Below are positions 15,509 through 23,432 of a stretch of 64,000 nucleotides of DNA, piece after piece. Within the stretch, counting starts at the first letter, position 1. Every line of letters begins with the position of its first letter. The notes beneath the pieces are model-generated. The model had not been told where the DNA came from and ran no database searches. It worked only from the letters and a program-made list of their open reading frames with translations. The position numbers and the translations under genes are program-made. The stretch is from assembly GCF_023336905.1 (NCBI RefSeq), contig NZ_JAMBLS010000001.1, forward strand, positions 186,001 to 250,000, read 5' to 3'. This DNA comes from Bacteroides sp. ET71 (GTDB lineage: Bacteria; Bacteroidota; Bacteroidia; Bacteroidales; Bacteroidaceae).

Positions 15509-17527
15509 TTAAAGGTTGATACTAAACGTCAGTTTGTACGAACGTCCCGGCATGGGATAGTTCTTCACGATGCTGTACTGCTTGTCGCCAAGGTTCTGCA
15601 CATCGGCACGCACGGAACAGGATACGCCCTTCCAACGGAACGAGCGGTAGAGAGCAATGCCCCACTCCACATAACCAGACAGACGGTTGGAAGCTATGTT
15701 CTGCACCGAAGCATAGCGTTCGCTGCTGCCCGTGGCATGGCACGAGAGGTTCACCCACGGGTTTTCCCACGTCACGGAGAAAGCACCGGAATGTTCCGGC
15801 GTATAAGGAATCTGGTCTTTGTAATACAGAGAAGAGGGGTCTGTCTTGTCCACTGCATGTTGCCAGGTATAATTCAACGCGGCCAAAAGACGATGTTTGC
15901 CGGCCAGGCGAAAGGCAGCTTCCGCGTTCACGTCCGCTCCTCCGATGTCCACACGTCCCAGATTGGTAGTTGTCCAAAAGAACATGTTGTAGGGGATGGA
16001 TACGATTTTGTCTTTCACATAGTTATAGTAACCGTCGGCCGAGAAGGTCAGTGTTTCCAGCCAGAAATTCCGGAAAGCCTTGCCGTAAGTCACCCCCATG
16101 TTGAACTGCCGGGCAATCTCGGGATTCACGTCCCTGTTGCCCCAACGGCCGAAATAATTGTCCGTAAAGGTGGCCACGCGGAAGATGTCTTTGTAGGAAG
16201 CACGAAGGCGGAAGTCGACATTCTCCAACGGCTTCCACGAGACGGACACCGAGGGCGACAGACGGCGGGCATCGCGGGCACTCTCGCCGCCACGGGCTTG
16301 GTTCTGATAGATAGAGGCCAGCAACAAGGCGGTCAGCGTCAGGCGCGGCGTGCGGTAGCGGGCAGAGAGGGTCTGCAACACCGTATGACGGTAAGGGCGG
16401 ACGCCCGACGTGGCATCCGAAGTCAGGTTGTTGAACGAATAGTCGGCAGCGTAGGAAAAAGCCCAGGATTCCCACGGCGTGTAGAGCACAGCGGCCGAAG
16501 CGTAATACTCGCGCTGGTAGTAGCGGTTGTTCATGGCTCCGTCGGGATATTCGCTGCCCTGGTCGTGGTAGTGCGAGTAAGCCCAGTTGAACTTTCCGTT
16601 CAGTTGAAGCGACCAACAGTTGTCCCAATAGGTCTGGTAGTGCAGTTGCGAAAACAAGTTCCGTTCGGTCAGTTCCTCGTGGCTGGTGCTGTTGTAGAGA
16701 ATCAGCGGTCCGGGCAGTTCGCGGAAGGAATCGTAGTAATAGACCTTGCCGTTCAGCACAGAACGGTCGTTAGGACGGGCATACAGGTTCCACTCTCCGC
16801 GCCAAGTCTCTATGTAATTGTTTTCCCGTTTCTCGCGGGTCTTGTAGACGCCGTTGACCAAGGTGAAGGGATAAAGGTTGTCGGCCCGCATGAAATCGCC
16901 AAAGACAGACATCGAGACTTTCGAGGCAAGCCGCTGGTCGTAGCGCAAGAACGGATTGGCCAAGCCGAAGGAACCGGTCTTCATTCCGGCATTGACGTGC
17001 CACGATTGGTCTGCGAAGTCGGGCTGAAGGGTCTGCAAGCGGATGGAAGCCGCCGAGGCCACGGTGCGCGCCGGCAAAAAGATGTCGTCGTTGTCACCCA
17101 CCGTGAGCGACAGGTCGGCCACGTTGTCCAGCGAAAAGCGCGAGAAGTCAATCTGCCCGCTCTGACAGTCGGTCAGCGTGATGCCGTCGTAGGCCACCCC
17201 CGTGTGCTGAGCGCCCAGGCTGCGTACAGACACCGTCTTCATGCCCCCGGCACCTCCGTAGTCCTTGATGTTCACGCCCGAGAAACGCCGCAAGGCATCG
17301 GCCATGTCTGTGATGCCCAGCCGGTCGAACTCCGAGCGCGACAGGGATTGAAAGGGCGACGTGGCCGTCGTCTCGCGGACTACGAAGGGGGCACGCACCA
17401 CTACTTCGCCCAGACGACGGACAGTCTTCACCACCGAATCCGTGTCTGCCTCTTGGGCAAACGCACCGGAAGCTGTGATAAAAAAGGTTGCGACACAGCA
17501 CAGCCGCATCTTCATTCTTCTCCGCAT
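15509..17527 (-). CDS. btuB: TonB-dependent vitamin B12 receptor BtuB
   Basis: 672 residues with a signal peptide ending ASGAFA, then a plug domain (LGEVVVRAPF; GVNIKDYGGAGGMKTVSVRS; YDGITLTDC) and a 22-strand barrel ending in an aromatic-rich C-terminus (MPGRSYKLTFSINL). First gene behind the cobalamin riboswitch, 13 bases before btuG. Imports B12 across the outer membrane using TonB energy. The plug motif AYDGITLTDCQSGQID is typical of the BtuB group. A long reading frame on the opposite strand over this gene is a codon-bias shadow. Confidence 0.93.
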   Translation of the reverse strand: MRRRMKMRLCCVATFFITASGAFAQEADTDSVVKTVRRLGEVVVRAPFVVRETTATSPFQSLSRSEFDRLGITDMADALRRFSGVNIKDYGGAGGMKTVSVRSLGAQHTGVAYDGITLTDCQSGQIDFSRFSLDNVADLSLTVGDNDDIFLPARTVASAASIRLQTLQPDFADQSWHVNAGMKTGSFGLANPFLRYDQRLASKVSMSVFGDFMRADNLYPFTLVNGVYKTREKRENNYIETWRGEWNLYARPNDRSVLNGKVYYYDSFRELPGPLILYNSTSHEELTERNLFSQLHYQTYWDNCWSLQLNGKFNWAYSHYHDQGSEYPDGAMNNRYYQREYYASAAVLYTPWESWAFSYAADYSFNNLTSDATSGVRPYRHTVLQTLSARYRTPRLTLTALLLASIYQNQARGGESARDARRLSPSVSVSWKPLENVDFRLRASYKDIFRVATFTDNYFGRWGNRDVNPEIARQFNMGVTYGKAFRNFWLETLTFSADGYYNYVKDKIVSIPYNMFFWTTTNLGRVDIGGADVNAEAAFRLAGKHRLLAALNYTWQHAVDKTDPSSLYYKDQIPYTPEHSGAFSVTWENPWVNLSCHATGSSERYASVQNIASNRLSGYVEWGIALYRSFRWKGVSCSVRADVQNLGDKQYSIVKNYPMPGRSYKLTFSINL

Positions 17528-17603
17528 AAACCGTCAAAGACTGTTCTTGATAAACATTGCACGCACCACCCGCTTTCCTCGAACGGACGGTTTTTCGACT
17601 TTG

Positions 17604-17766
17604 CCTTGCAGGTCTTCTGACTCGTTCCCGGGCGTGCCGCCTTCCCGTCTCCCGAGAGACAGTGGCTTAAAAGTGTGACACACCCGCCTTGGAAACTCAC
17701 AGCAGCGGGACTGTTCGGGACTTTCACCCGATTCCCTTTTCATCCGGCAGCCCGAATGGGCCTGAC
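17604..17766 (-). ncRNA. Cobalamin riboswitch (AdoCbl/B12 element)
   Basis: Read on the minus strand: AAGGGAAtcGGGTGAAAGTC near the 5' side, then CCCGCTGCTGTGA, GCCACTG, GGGAAGGCGGC and the B12 box GAGTCAGAAGACCTGC at the 3' end (17623-17608). Order and spacing are those of the class-II-type B12 riboswitch core. It ends about 80 bases before the btuB ATG. Binding of cobalamin is expected to shut off the btuBGFC operon. Confidence 0.95.
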
Positions 17767-17780
17767 GGAACAAGACGGAG

Positions 17781-17812
17781 CAAAGATAGAGGATTTTGCG
17801 GAAAGATGCAAG
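17781..17812 (-). promoter_or_regulatory. Promoter of the B12 uptake operon
   Basis: Minus strand CTTG (17812-17809), 20 bases, TATCTTTG (17788-17781). Transcription would begin just before the riboswitch. Confidence 0.65.
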
Positions 17813-17844
17813 AGAATGATGCGGAAAAACAAAGTCCGCCCGCC

Positions 17845-19035
17845 TTAAATGTGTTTGCGAAGCAATTGAAGCACAGGCACAGGCAGTCCGCACACCCACA
17901 GACAGAGCGACCCGGCGAAGAACAGGATGCCGGTGGTCAGCATGATGTCGCCCAGGCCGACCAGCGGCGACACAATGCCTCCGAAAGCAAAAGCTATCAC
18001 GCCCAGCAGAGCCGAAGCGACACCGGCGTTGCGGCGTTCGCAATCCATGGCCAAGGCACTGGCCGAAGTAAACGACAGTCCCACCAAGAAGAGGAGGCAA
18101 AACAACAGGAGTTCGTACAACCAGAAGTCGCACTTCGTGGAAAGAGCCGTCAGCAAGAGGAGGGATACCACCAGCAAACCGTTATTACCCAAATGCAAAG
18201 CGTGTTGCAACGAAGGCAGTTTGGCCACCAGCGTAGAAGCAACCACCATGCCCACGGCATTGATGCCGAAACACAGGCTGAACTGCAAGGGGGTCAGTCC
18301 GTAGTGCTGCTGCATGATGAAGGGTGCCGAGGCGATGTTGACAAAAAGCACGGACATAGCAAAGCCGTATTGCAATATATAAGAAAGGTAGGCCCGGTTG
18401 CGCAAGACATCCAGGAAGGTGCCCGACAGGGTTTTCCAGTTGGCCTGCGTGCGTCGCGCCACAGGCAAGGACTCGCGAAACCACAGGCAGGCAGCCAGCA
18501 GAACGGCTCCCAGCGCCAGGAGGAACCAGAAGATGGCGTGCCAACCGCCCAGCGCGGCCAACATGCCTCCACCCACGGGAGCGGCCACCGTGGCCACACC
18601 GTTGACGGCTCCGACCAGCGCCAGCATGGCGGCCAGCTCGTGGCCCACGTAGCGGTCGGCAGCGATGGAGCGGGAAATGACCACACCGCCGGCACCGGCC
18701 ACACCTTGCACGAAACGGAAGGCTACGAAGACGGCAATGTTCGGCGCAAACAGGCAAGCCAGCGTGGCAAGCAAGAACAAAGCCATGGCCGCCAGCAACG
18801 GGCGGCGACGTCCGTAGCGGTCACTCAGCGGGCCAAACAGCAGTTGCCCCACGGCCAGGCCGACCATGCCGGTGGTCAATCCTAACTGGACGTTGGACGC
18901 CGTGGTGCGGAAATAGCCTGCCATGGCAGGCAGCGTCGGCAGGTACATGTCCATCACGAAGGGGCCGAACGCACTGAGCACGCCCAGAAACATCAGCATA
19001 AATCCTTTGGTATCTTGCTTACAAATCGTCTTCAT
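17845..19035 (-). CDS. MFS drug-efflux transporter (Bcr/CflA type)
   Basis: 396 residues from ATG at 19035 (an upstream ATG at 19116 would add 27 basic residues and overlap the promoter). Twelve membrane segments. The early motif FGPFVMDMYLPTLPAMAGYF and GQLLFGPLSDRYGRRRPLL (MFS motif A) are those of the Bcr/CflA family, which exports drugs such as bicyclomycin or sulfonamides. Divergent from the AraC-type gene 19188-20051, which probably controls it. C-terminus LRKHI. Substrate unknown. Confidence 0.9.
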   Translation of the reverse strand: MKTICKQDTKGFMLMFLGVLSAFGPFVMDMYLPTLPAMAGYFRTTASNVQLGLTTGMVGLAVGQLLFGPLSDRYGRRRPLLAAMALFLLATLACLFAPNIAVFVAFRFVQGVAGAGGVVISRSIAADRYVGHELAAMLALVGAVNGVATVAAPVGGGMLAALGGWHAIFWFLLALGAVLLAACLWFRESLPVARRTQANWKTLSGTFLDVLRNRAYLSYILQYGFAMSVLFVNIASAPFIMQQHYGLTPLQFSLCFGINAVGMVVASTLVAKLPSLQHALHLGNNGLLVVSLLLLTALSTKCDFWLYELLLFCLLFLVGLSFTSASALAMDCERRNAGVASALLGVIAFAFGGIVSPLVGLGDIMLTTGILFFAGSLCLWVCGLPVPVLQLLRKHI

Positions 19036-19058
19036 TCTCAACCTTGTTTTTCCGGCGG

Positions 19059-19066
19059 CAAAATTA
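19059..19066 (-). promoter_or_regulatory. -7 box upstream of the MFS gene
   Basis: TAATTTTG on the minus strand, 24 bases before the chosen ATG; this position supports the start at 19035. No convincing -33 box. Confidence 0.5.
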
Positions 19067-19091
19067 CGGCGAAAGCTGGACTTCTGCCATG

Positions 19092-19104
19092 ACGAAAACT
19101 TCGT
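19092..19104. promoter_or_regulatory. Palindrome between divergent MFS and araC-type genes
   Basis: ACGAA-aac-TTCGT, a perfect inverted repeat placed between the two divergent -7 boxes, flanked by CATG on both sides (19089-19092 region and 19111-19114). Candidate operator for the AraC-type protein. Confidence 0.35.
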
Positions 19105-19153
19105 AAAACATGGCAAATCCGGAACAGAACGACAAGAAAACGCCGTTTTTTAG

Positions 19154-19161
19154 TAATTTTG
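19154..19161 (+). promoter_or_regulatory. -7 box of the araC-type gene
   Basis: TAATTTTG 26 bases before the ATG at 19188; short leader. Confidence 0.55.
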
Positions 19162-19187
19162 CCCCACGATTAAAGAATTGATTCCTT

Positions 19188-20051
19188 ATGACCGAAACTT
19201 TACCGACCGACACCGCAAGCATCCGCTGCCTGGACACCGACCTCGCCAGCCTGCAACACAGCCCCTGCCACTTCCGCTGCGGCATCTACCTGGTCTGTAC
19301 GCAAGGACGCGCCCTCGTCTCCACAGGGGTGCAACGATACGAGTTCGATGCCGAAACCGAACTGATTTTCCTGACCGGCAGCCTGATAGAAGTGATGGAG
19401 GCTTCGCCCGACTTCCGGTCACGGGTGCTCCTCTTCCCGCAAGACCTCTTTCTGAAGGCTATCTTGCCCATCGACACACCTTATTTTAATTATACGCACG
19501 AGCATCCGTGCTACCACCACACGCCCGACGCACGAAGCCAGAAGACGTGGCGCGAGATGCTGCTATGGATGGACATGGCACAGATGCTGTTTGTTGACAA
19601 CGACTCCCCTTTCCGGGCACAACACGAGCAGAACTACCTGCAAAGCCTGCTGATGTGGCTCTTCAACACCATCCCCGAAAAGCAGGCAGCCGCAGGCAGC
19701 ACCTTCAGCCGCAAGCAGCAGCTTTGCCACCGCTTCATGCAACTGGTACGCGAACACGGCACACGCCAGCACCTCGTGCCTTTCTACGCCGACAGCCTCT
19801 GCATCACTCCACGCTACCTTTACGAAGCCACCACGCAATACCTGGACGGGAAGACACCCAAGCAACTGATTGACGAACAACTCGTGGCCGAAATCAAGGT
19901 ATTGCTGAACAACCCCACCCTGTCGGCCACCGAGATTGCCGCACAACTGAACTTCGCCGACCAGTCGTGCCTGACCCGTTTCTTTAAGAAGTACACAGGC
20001 CTCTCGCCCAAAGCATACAGGCTACAAATGAGGGCAGGCACAACGCGCTGA
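19188..20051 (+). CDS. AraC-family transcriptional regulator
   Basis: 287 residues. N-terminal cupin-like sensing region (CGIYLVCTQGRALVSTGVQR; ELIFLTGSLIEVM) and a C-terminal AraC double helix-turn-helix, about 185-283, with PFYADSLCITPRYLYEATTQ and LNFADQSCLTRFFKKYTGLS followed by PKAYR. No membrane segment. Divergently transcribed from the Bcr/CflA exporter, so it likely regulates that gene in response to a small molecule. No terminator recognised behind it; the following 258 bases contain a direct repeat and the glnN promoter. Confidence 0.92.
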   Translation: MTETLPTDTASIRCLDTDLASLQHSPCHFRCGIYLVCTQGRALVSTGVQRYEFDAETELIFLTGSLIEVMEASPDFRSRVLLFPQDLFLKAILPIDTPYFNYTHEHPCYHHTPDARSQKTWREMLLWMDMAQMLFVDNDSPFRAQHEQNYLQSLLMWLFNTIPEKQAAAGSTFSRKQQLCHRFMQLVREHGTRQHLVPFYADSLCITPRYLYEATTQYLDGKTPKQLIDEQLVAEIKVLLNNPTLSATEIAAQLNFADQSCLTRFFKKYTGLSPKAYRLQMRAGTTR

Positions 20052-20062
20052 GCATCAGCTTC

Positions 20063-20097
20063 TGCCTCGTGTTCGACAAAAGCATGCCTCGTGTTCG
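20063..20097 (+). repeat. Two 13-base direct repeats upstream of glnN
   Basis: TGCCTCGTGTTCG at 20063-20075 and again at 20085-20097, centre-to-centre 22 bases (two helical turns). Possible binding site for a regulator of glnN or remnant of duplication. Confidence 0.4.
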
Positions 20098-20270
20098 GAG
20101 AGGCCGCGGCTCCTGTCCGGAAGAAGCAAAGCCGTCCCGAAGAGCAGGCGCAAAAAATCCCCGTTTCCACGGCAGGCAGAGGGAAAGAGGGGAAGGGGGC
20201 AACAGAAGAAAAAACACACTTTTTCCGAAGAATACCCCCTATTTTTAGGAGGTGTTTAGAGAAAAATACC

Positions 20271-20278
20271 TAACTTTG
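20271..20278 (+). promoter_or_regulatory. -7 box of glnN
   Basis: TAACTTTG, 31 bases before the ATG, followed by the common GCGCCC context. Confidence 0.6.
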
Positions 20279-20309
20279 CGCCCGAGAACCCACTAAAACA
20301 AGACCCATT

Positions 20310-22499
20310 ATGTCTAAAATGCGTTTTTTCGCTTTACAAGAGCTTGCCAACCGCAAGCCTCTTGAAGTAACTCCTCCATCGGAGAGACTGTCCGACTATT
20401 ACGGCAGTCACGTTTTCGACCTGAAAAAGATGCAGGAATACCTGCCGCGCGAGGCCTATAAGGCTGTTACCGACGCCATCGAGAAAGGCACCGCCATCAA
20501 CCGCGAAGCTGCCGACCTGGTGGCCAACGGCATGAAGAGCTGGGCCAAGTCGCTCGGCGTGACCCACTACACCCACTGGTTTCAGCCGCTGACCGACGGC
20601 ACGGCCGAGAAACACGACGGTTTCATCGAACTGAGCGACGAAGGGAACGTCATCGAGCGCTTCTCGGGCAAACTGCTCATCCAGCAAGAACCCGACGCGT
20701 CGAGCTTCCCCAACGGAGGCATCCGCAACACCTTCGAAGCACGCGGCTACACGGCGTGGGACGTATCATCGCCCGCCTTCGTCGTCGACGACACGCTCTG
20801 TATCCCCACCATCTTCATCTCTTATACGGGCGAAGCGCTTGACTACAAGACCCCGCTGCTCAAGGCATTGGCTGCCGTCGACCGCGCGGCTACCGACGTC
20901 TGCCAGCTCTTCGACAAGAACGTCACCCGGGTATTCTCCAACCTGGGGTGGGAACAAGAATATTTCCTCGTCGACCTGGCGCTCTACAACGCTCGCCCGG
21001 ACCTCTGCCTGACAGGACGAACACTGATGGGACACTCCTCGGCCAAAGACCAACAATTGGAAGACCACTACTTCGGCTCCATCCCCCCGCGCGTCACCGC
21101 CTTCATGAAAGAACTGGAGATTGAATGCCATAAACTGGGGATCCCCGTCAAGACCCGGCACAACGAAGTGGCCCCCAACCAGTTCGAGCTGGCTCCTATC
21201 TTCGAAAATGTCAACCTGGCCAACGACCACAACCAACTGGTGATGGACCTGATGAAACGCATTGCCCGCAAACACAACTTCGCCGTGCTGCTGCACGAAA
21301 AGCCCTACGACAGCGTCAACGGAAGCGGCAAACACAACAACTGGTCGCTCTGCACCGACACGGGCGTCAACCTCTTTGCACCGGGCAAGAACCCCAAGGG
21401 CAACATGCTGTTCCTCACCTTCCTGGTCAACGTGCTGATGATGGTCTACAAAAACCAAGACCTGCTGCGCGCCTCCATCATGAGCGCAGGCAACAGTCAC
21501 CGCCTGGGCGCCAACGAGGCACCGCCTGCCATCCTGTCCATCTTCTTGGGCAAACAGCTTTCCGGTATATTGGACGAAATCACCCGCCAGGTGAGCGACA
21601 GCAAGATGACTGCCGAAGAAAAGACCACGCTGAAGCTGGGCATCGGCCGCATCCCCGAAATCTTGCTCGACACCACCGACCGCAACCGCACGTCTCCCTT
21701 TGCCTTCACCGGCAACCGCTTCGAGTTCCGCGCCGCCGGCTCGTCGGCCAACTGCGCCGCCGCCATGATAGCCATCAACGCCGCCATGGCCAACCAACTG
21801 AACGAATTTAAAGTAGCCGTAGACCGCCTGATGGAAGAAGGCACCGGCAAAGACGAAGCCATCTTCCGCGTGCTCAAGGAGACTATCATCGCCTCCGAAC
21901 CCATCCGCTTCGAGGGCGACGGTTACTCCGAACAGTGGAAAAAGGAGGCCGCCCGCCGCGGACTGACCAACATCTGCCACGTGCCCGAAGCACTGATGCA
22001 CTACGTAGACAACCAGTCGAAGGCCGTGCTGATAGGCGAGCACATCTTCAACGAAACCGAGCTGAACAGCCGCCTCGAGGTAGAGCTGGAGAAGTACACC
22101 ATGAAGGTACAGATTGAAAGCCGCGTACTGGGCGACCTGGCCATCAACCACATCGTCCCCACGGCTGTCATCTACCAGAACCGCCTGCTGGAGAACCTGC
22201 GCGGCCTGCGCGAGACCTTCACTCCCGAGGAATACGAAGAACTCAGCGCCGACCGCAAGGAACTCATCCGCGAAATCTCGCACCGCGTCACAGCCATCAA
22301 GAAGCTGGTACGCGACATGATAGAGGCACGCAAGGTGGCCAATCACCTGCCCCACTACAAGGACCGCGCCTTCGCCTACGAAGAGACCGTGCGCCCCTAC
22401 TTGGGAAGCATACGCGACCACATCGACCATCTGGAAATGGAAATCGACGATGAAATCTGGCCGCTGCCCAAGTATCGCGAACTGCTGTTCACGAAGTAA
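20310..22499 (+). CDS. glnN: Glutamine synthetase type III
   Basis: 729 residues, the normal size of GSIII (about twice the core of GSI). Signatures: LGVTHYTHWFQPLTDGTAEK and FIELSDEGN near the N-terminus, AYTAWDVSSPAF-type region (GYTAWDVSSPAFVVDD), VKTRHNEVAPNQFELAP (ATP/metal site), NGSGKHNNWSL, RLGANEAPPAI and NRTSPFAFTGNRFEFRA. Catalyses ATP-dependent amidation of glutamate; in Bacteroides it is the main ammonia-assimilation enzyme together with glutamate dehydrogenase (a gdhA lies at 60036). Single-gene unit with its own promoter and a strong 3' hairpin. Confidence 0.97.
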   Translation: MSKMRFFALQELANRKPLEVTPPSERLSDYYGSHVFDLKKMQEYLPREAYKAVTDAIEKGTAINREAADLVANGMKSWAKSLGVTHYTHWFQPLTDGTAEKHDGFIELSDEGNVIERFSGKLLIQQEPDASSFPNGGIRNTFEARGYTAWDVSSPAFVVDDTLCIPTIFISYTGEALDYKTPLLKALAAVDRAATDVCQLFDKNVTRVFSNLGWEQEYFLVDLALYNARPDLCLTGRTLMGHSSAKDQQLEDHYFGSIPPRVTAFMKELEIECHKLGIPVKTRHNEVAPNQFELAPIFENVNLANDHNQLVMDLMKRIARKHNFAVLLHEKPYDSVNGSGKHNNWSLCTDTGVNLFAPGKNPKGNMLFLTFLVNVLMMVYKNQDLLRASIMSAGNSHRLGANEAPPAILSIFLGKQLSGILDEITRQVSDSKMTAEEKTTLKLGIGRIPEILLDTTDRNRTSPFAFTGNRFEFRAAGSSANCAAAMIAINAAMANQLNEFKVAVDRLMEEGTGKDEAIFRVLKETIIASEPIRFEGDGYSEQWKKEAARRGLTNICHVPEALMHYVDNQSKAVLIGEHIFNETELNSRLEVELEKYTMKVQIESRVLGDLAINHIVPTAVIYQNRLLENLRGLRETFTPEEYEELSADRKELIREISHRVTAIKKLVRDMIEARKVANHLPHYKDRAFAYEETVRPYLGSIRDHIDHLEMEIDDEIWPLPKYRELLFTK

Positions 22500-22512
22500 A
22501 ACAAAAAACGAA

Positions 22513-22549
22513 CCGTCCTGCCCCGTTTTCTCTTGAGCGGGGCAGGCGG
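22513..22549 (+). terminator. Strong hairpin after glnN
   Basis: CCTGCCCCG (22517-22525) pairs with CGGGGCAGG (22538-22546), extended by outer CCG/CGG. T-run is poor, so it may act as a 3' stability element or weak terminator. Confidence 0.65.
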
Positions 22550-22674
22550 CTTCGTCTGAAAAACAGTGCTTGCACAGCACGAAATAAACCAATACGCACC
22601 TGTAACTTTCAAGACTTATCCTCTTTTTTCTGCATCTTTTCGTCACAAATATGCAATATTTGATTTATTCTTAC

Positions 22675-22682
22675 TACTTTTG
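22675..22682 (+). promoter_or_regulatory. -7 box of the Crp/Fnr-type gene
   Basis: TACTTTTG 28 bases before the ATG; TTTG at 22659-22662 is too close to act as -33. Confidence 0.55.
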
Positions 22683-22710
22683 TGCTGTATAACACAGTTG
22701 TGCAGCAGTT

Positions 22711-23412
22711 ATGGTAAAGACAACCCTTTCAGACGTACACATTCCCGAGCTAATGGCCGACATGTGGTCACTCTTGACAAAAGAGCAACAGACCTTCTTG
22801 TCCAACAACTTCACGCTTCAGAATTACAAGAAAAACGAAGTCATACATTGTGAAGGAGAAACTCCTACCCACCTGATGTGCCTGCTGAGCGGGAAGGTGA
22901 AAATCTATAAAGACGGCGTGGGCGGGCGCAGCCAAATCATCCGCATGATCAAACCGGTAGGTTACTTTGGCTACGGTGCGTTCTTTGCCGGGAAAGACTA
23001 CGTTACCGCAGCCGCTGCCTTCGAATCATCACTCATCTGCCTCATCCCCATGGCCGTCATCAAGACGCTGATCACGCAAAACAACGACCTGGCGTTCTTT
23101 TTCATCAAACAGTTGTCATTCGACCTGACCGTGGCAGACGAACGCACGGTCAACCTGACACAGAAACACATCCGAGGACGCCTGGCCGAATCGCTGCTCT
23201 TCCTGAAAGATAGCTACGGCCTGGAAGAAGACGGCTCCACACTAAGTATCTACCTCTCTCGCGAAGACTTGGCCAATCTCTCCAACATGACAACCTCCAA
23301 TGCCATCCGCACACTGTCGCAGTTCGCTACCGAGAAGTTGATTGCCATAGACGGAAGAAAAATCAAAATCATAGAAGAAGAACGCCTGAAAAAGATTAGC
23401 AAGATAGGCTAA
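22711..23412 (+). CDS. Crp/Fnr-family transcriptional regulator
   Basis: 233 residues. Cyclic-nucleotide-binding-like beta-roll in residues about 30-125 (VIHCEGETPTHLMCLLSGKV; GYFGYGAFFAGKDYVTAAAA), a long dimerisation helix, and a C-terminal winged HTH (about 160-225) with LAESLLFLKDSYG and YLSREDLANLSNMTTSNAIR. No cysteine cluster for an Fe-S centre, so not a classical FNR; the effector is unknown. Convergent with the sulfatase gene, 20 bases between stops. Confidence 0.92.
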   Translation: MVKTTLSDVHIPELMADMWSLLTKEQQTFLSNNFTLQNYKKNEVIHCEGETPTHLMCLLSGKVKIYKDGVGGRSQIIRMIKPVGYFGYGAFFAGKDYVTAAAAFESSLICLIPMAVIKTLITQNNDLAFFFIKQLSFDLTVADERTVNLTQKHIRGRLAESLLFLKDSYGLEEDGSTLSIYLSREDLANLSNMTTSNAIRTLSQFATEKLIAIDGRKIKIIEEERLKKISKIG

Positions 23413-23432
23413 CCCCTTTCGACGCCCATGTC

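Noticed and set aside
15413-17620. 735-residue open frame on the plus strand across btuB
   Set aside because: Exactly antisense to a complete TonB receptor with conserved motifs; no family features, a product of GC-rich codon bias.
17689-18885. 398-residue plus-strand frame over the MFS gene and riboswitch
   Set aside because: Gln/His/Arg-rich low-complexity translation running through a riboswitch; not a protein.
20766-22646. 626-residue open frame antisense to glnN
   Set aside because: Shadow of a strongly conserved enzyme; Val/Gly/Ala/Phe-rich sequence without motifs.
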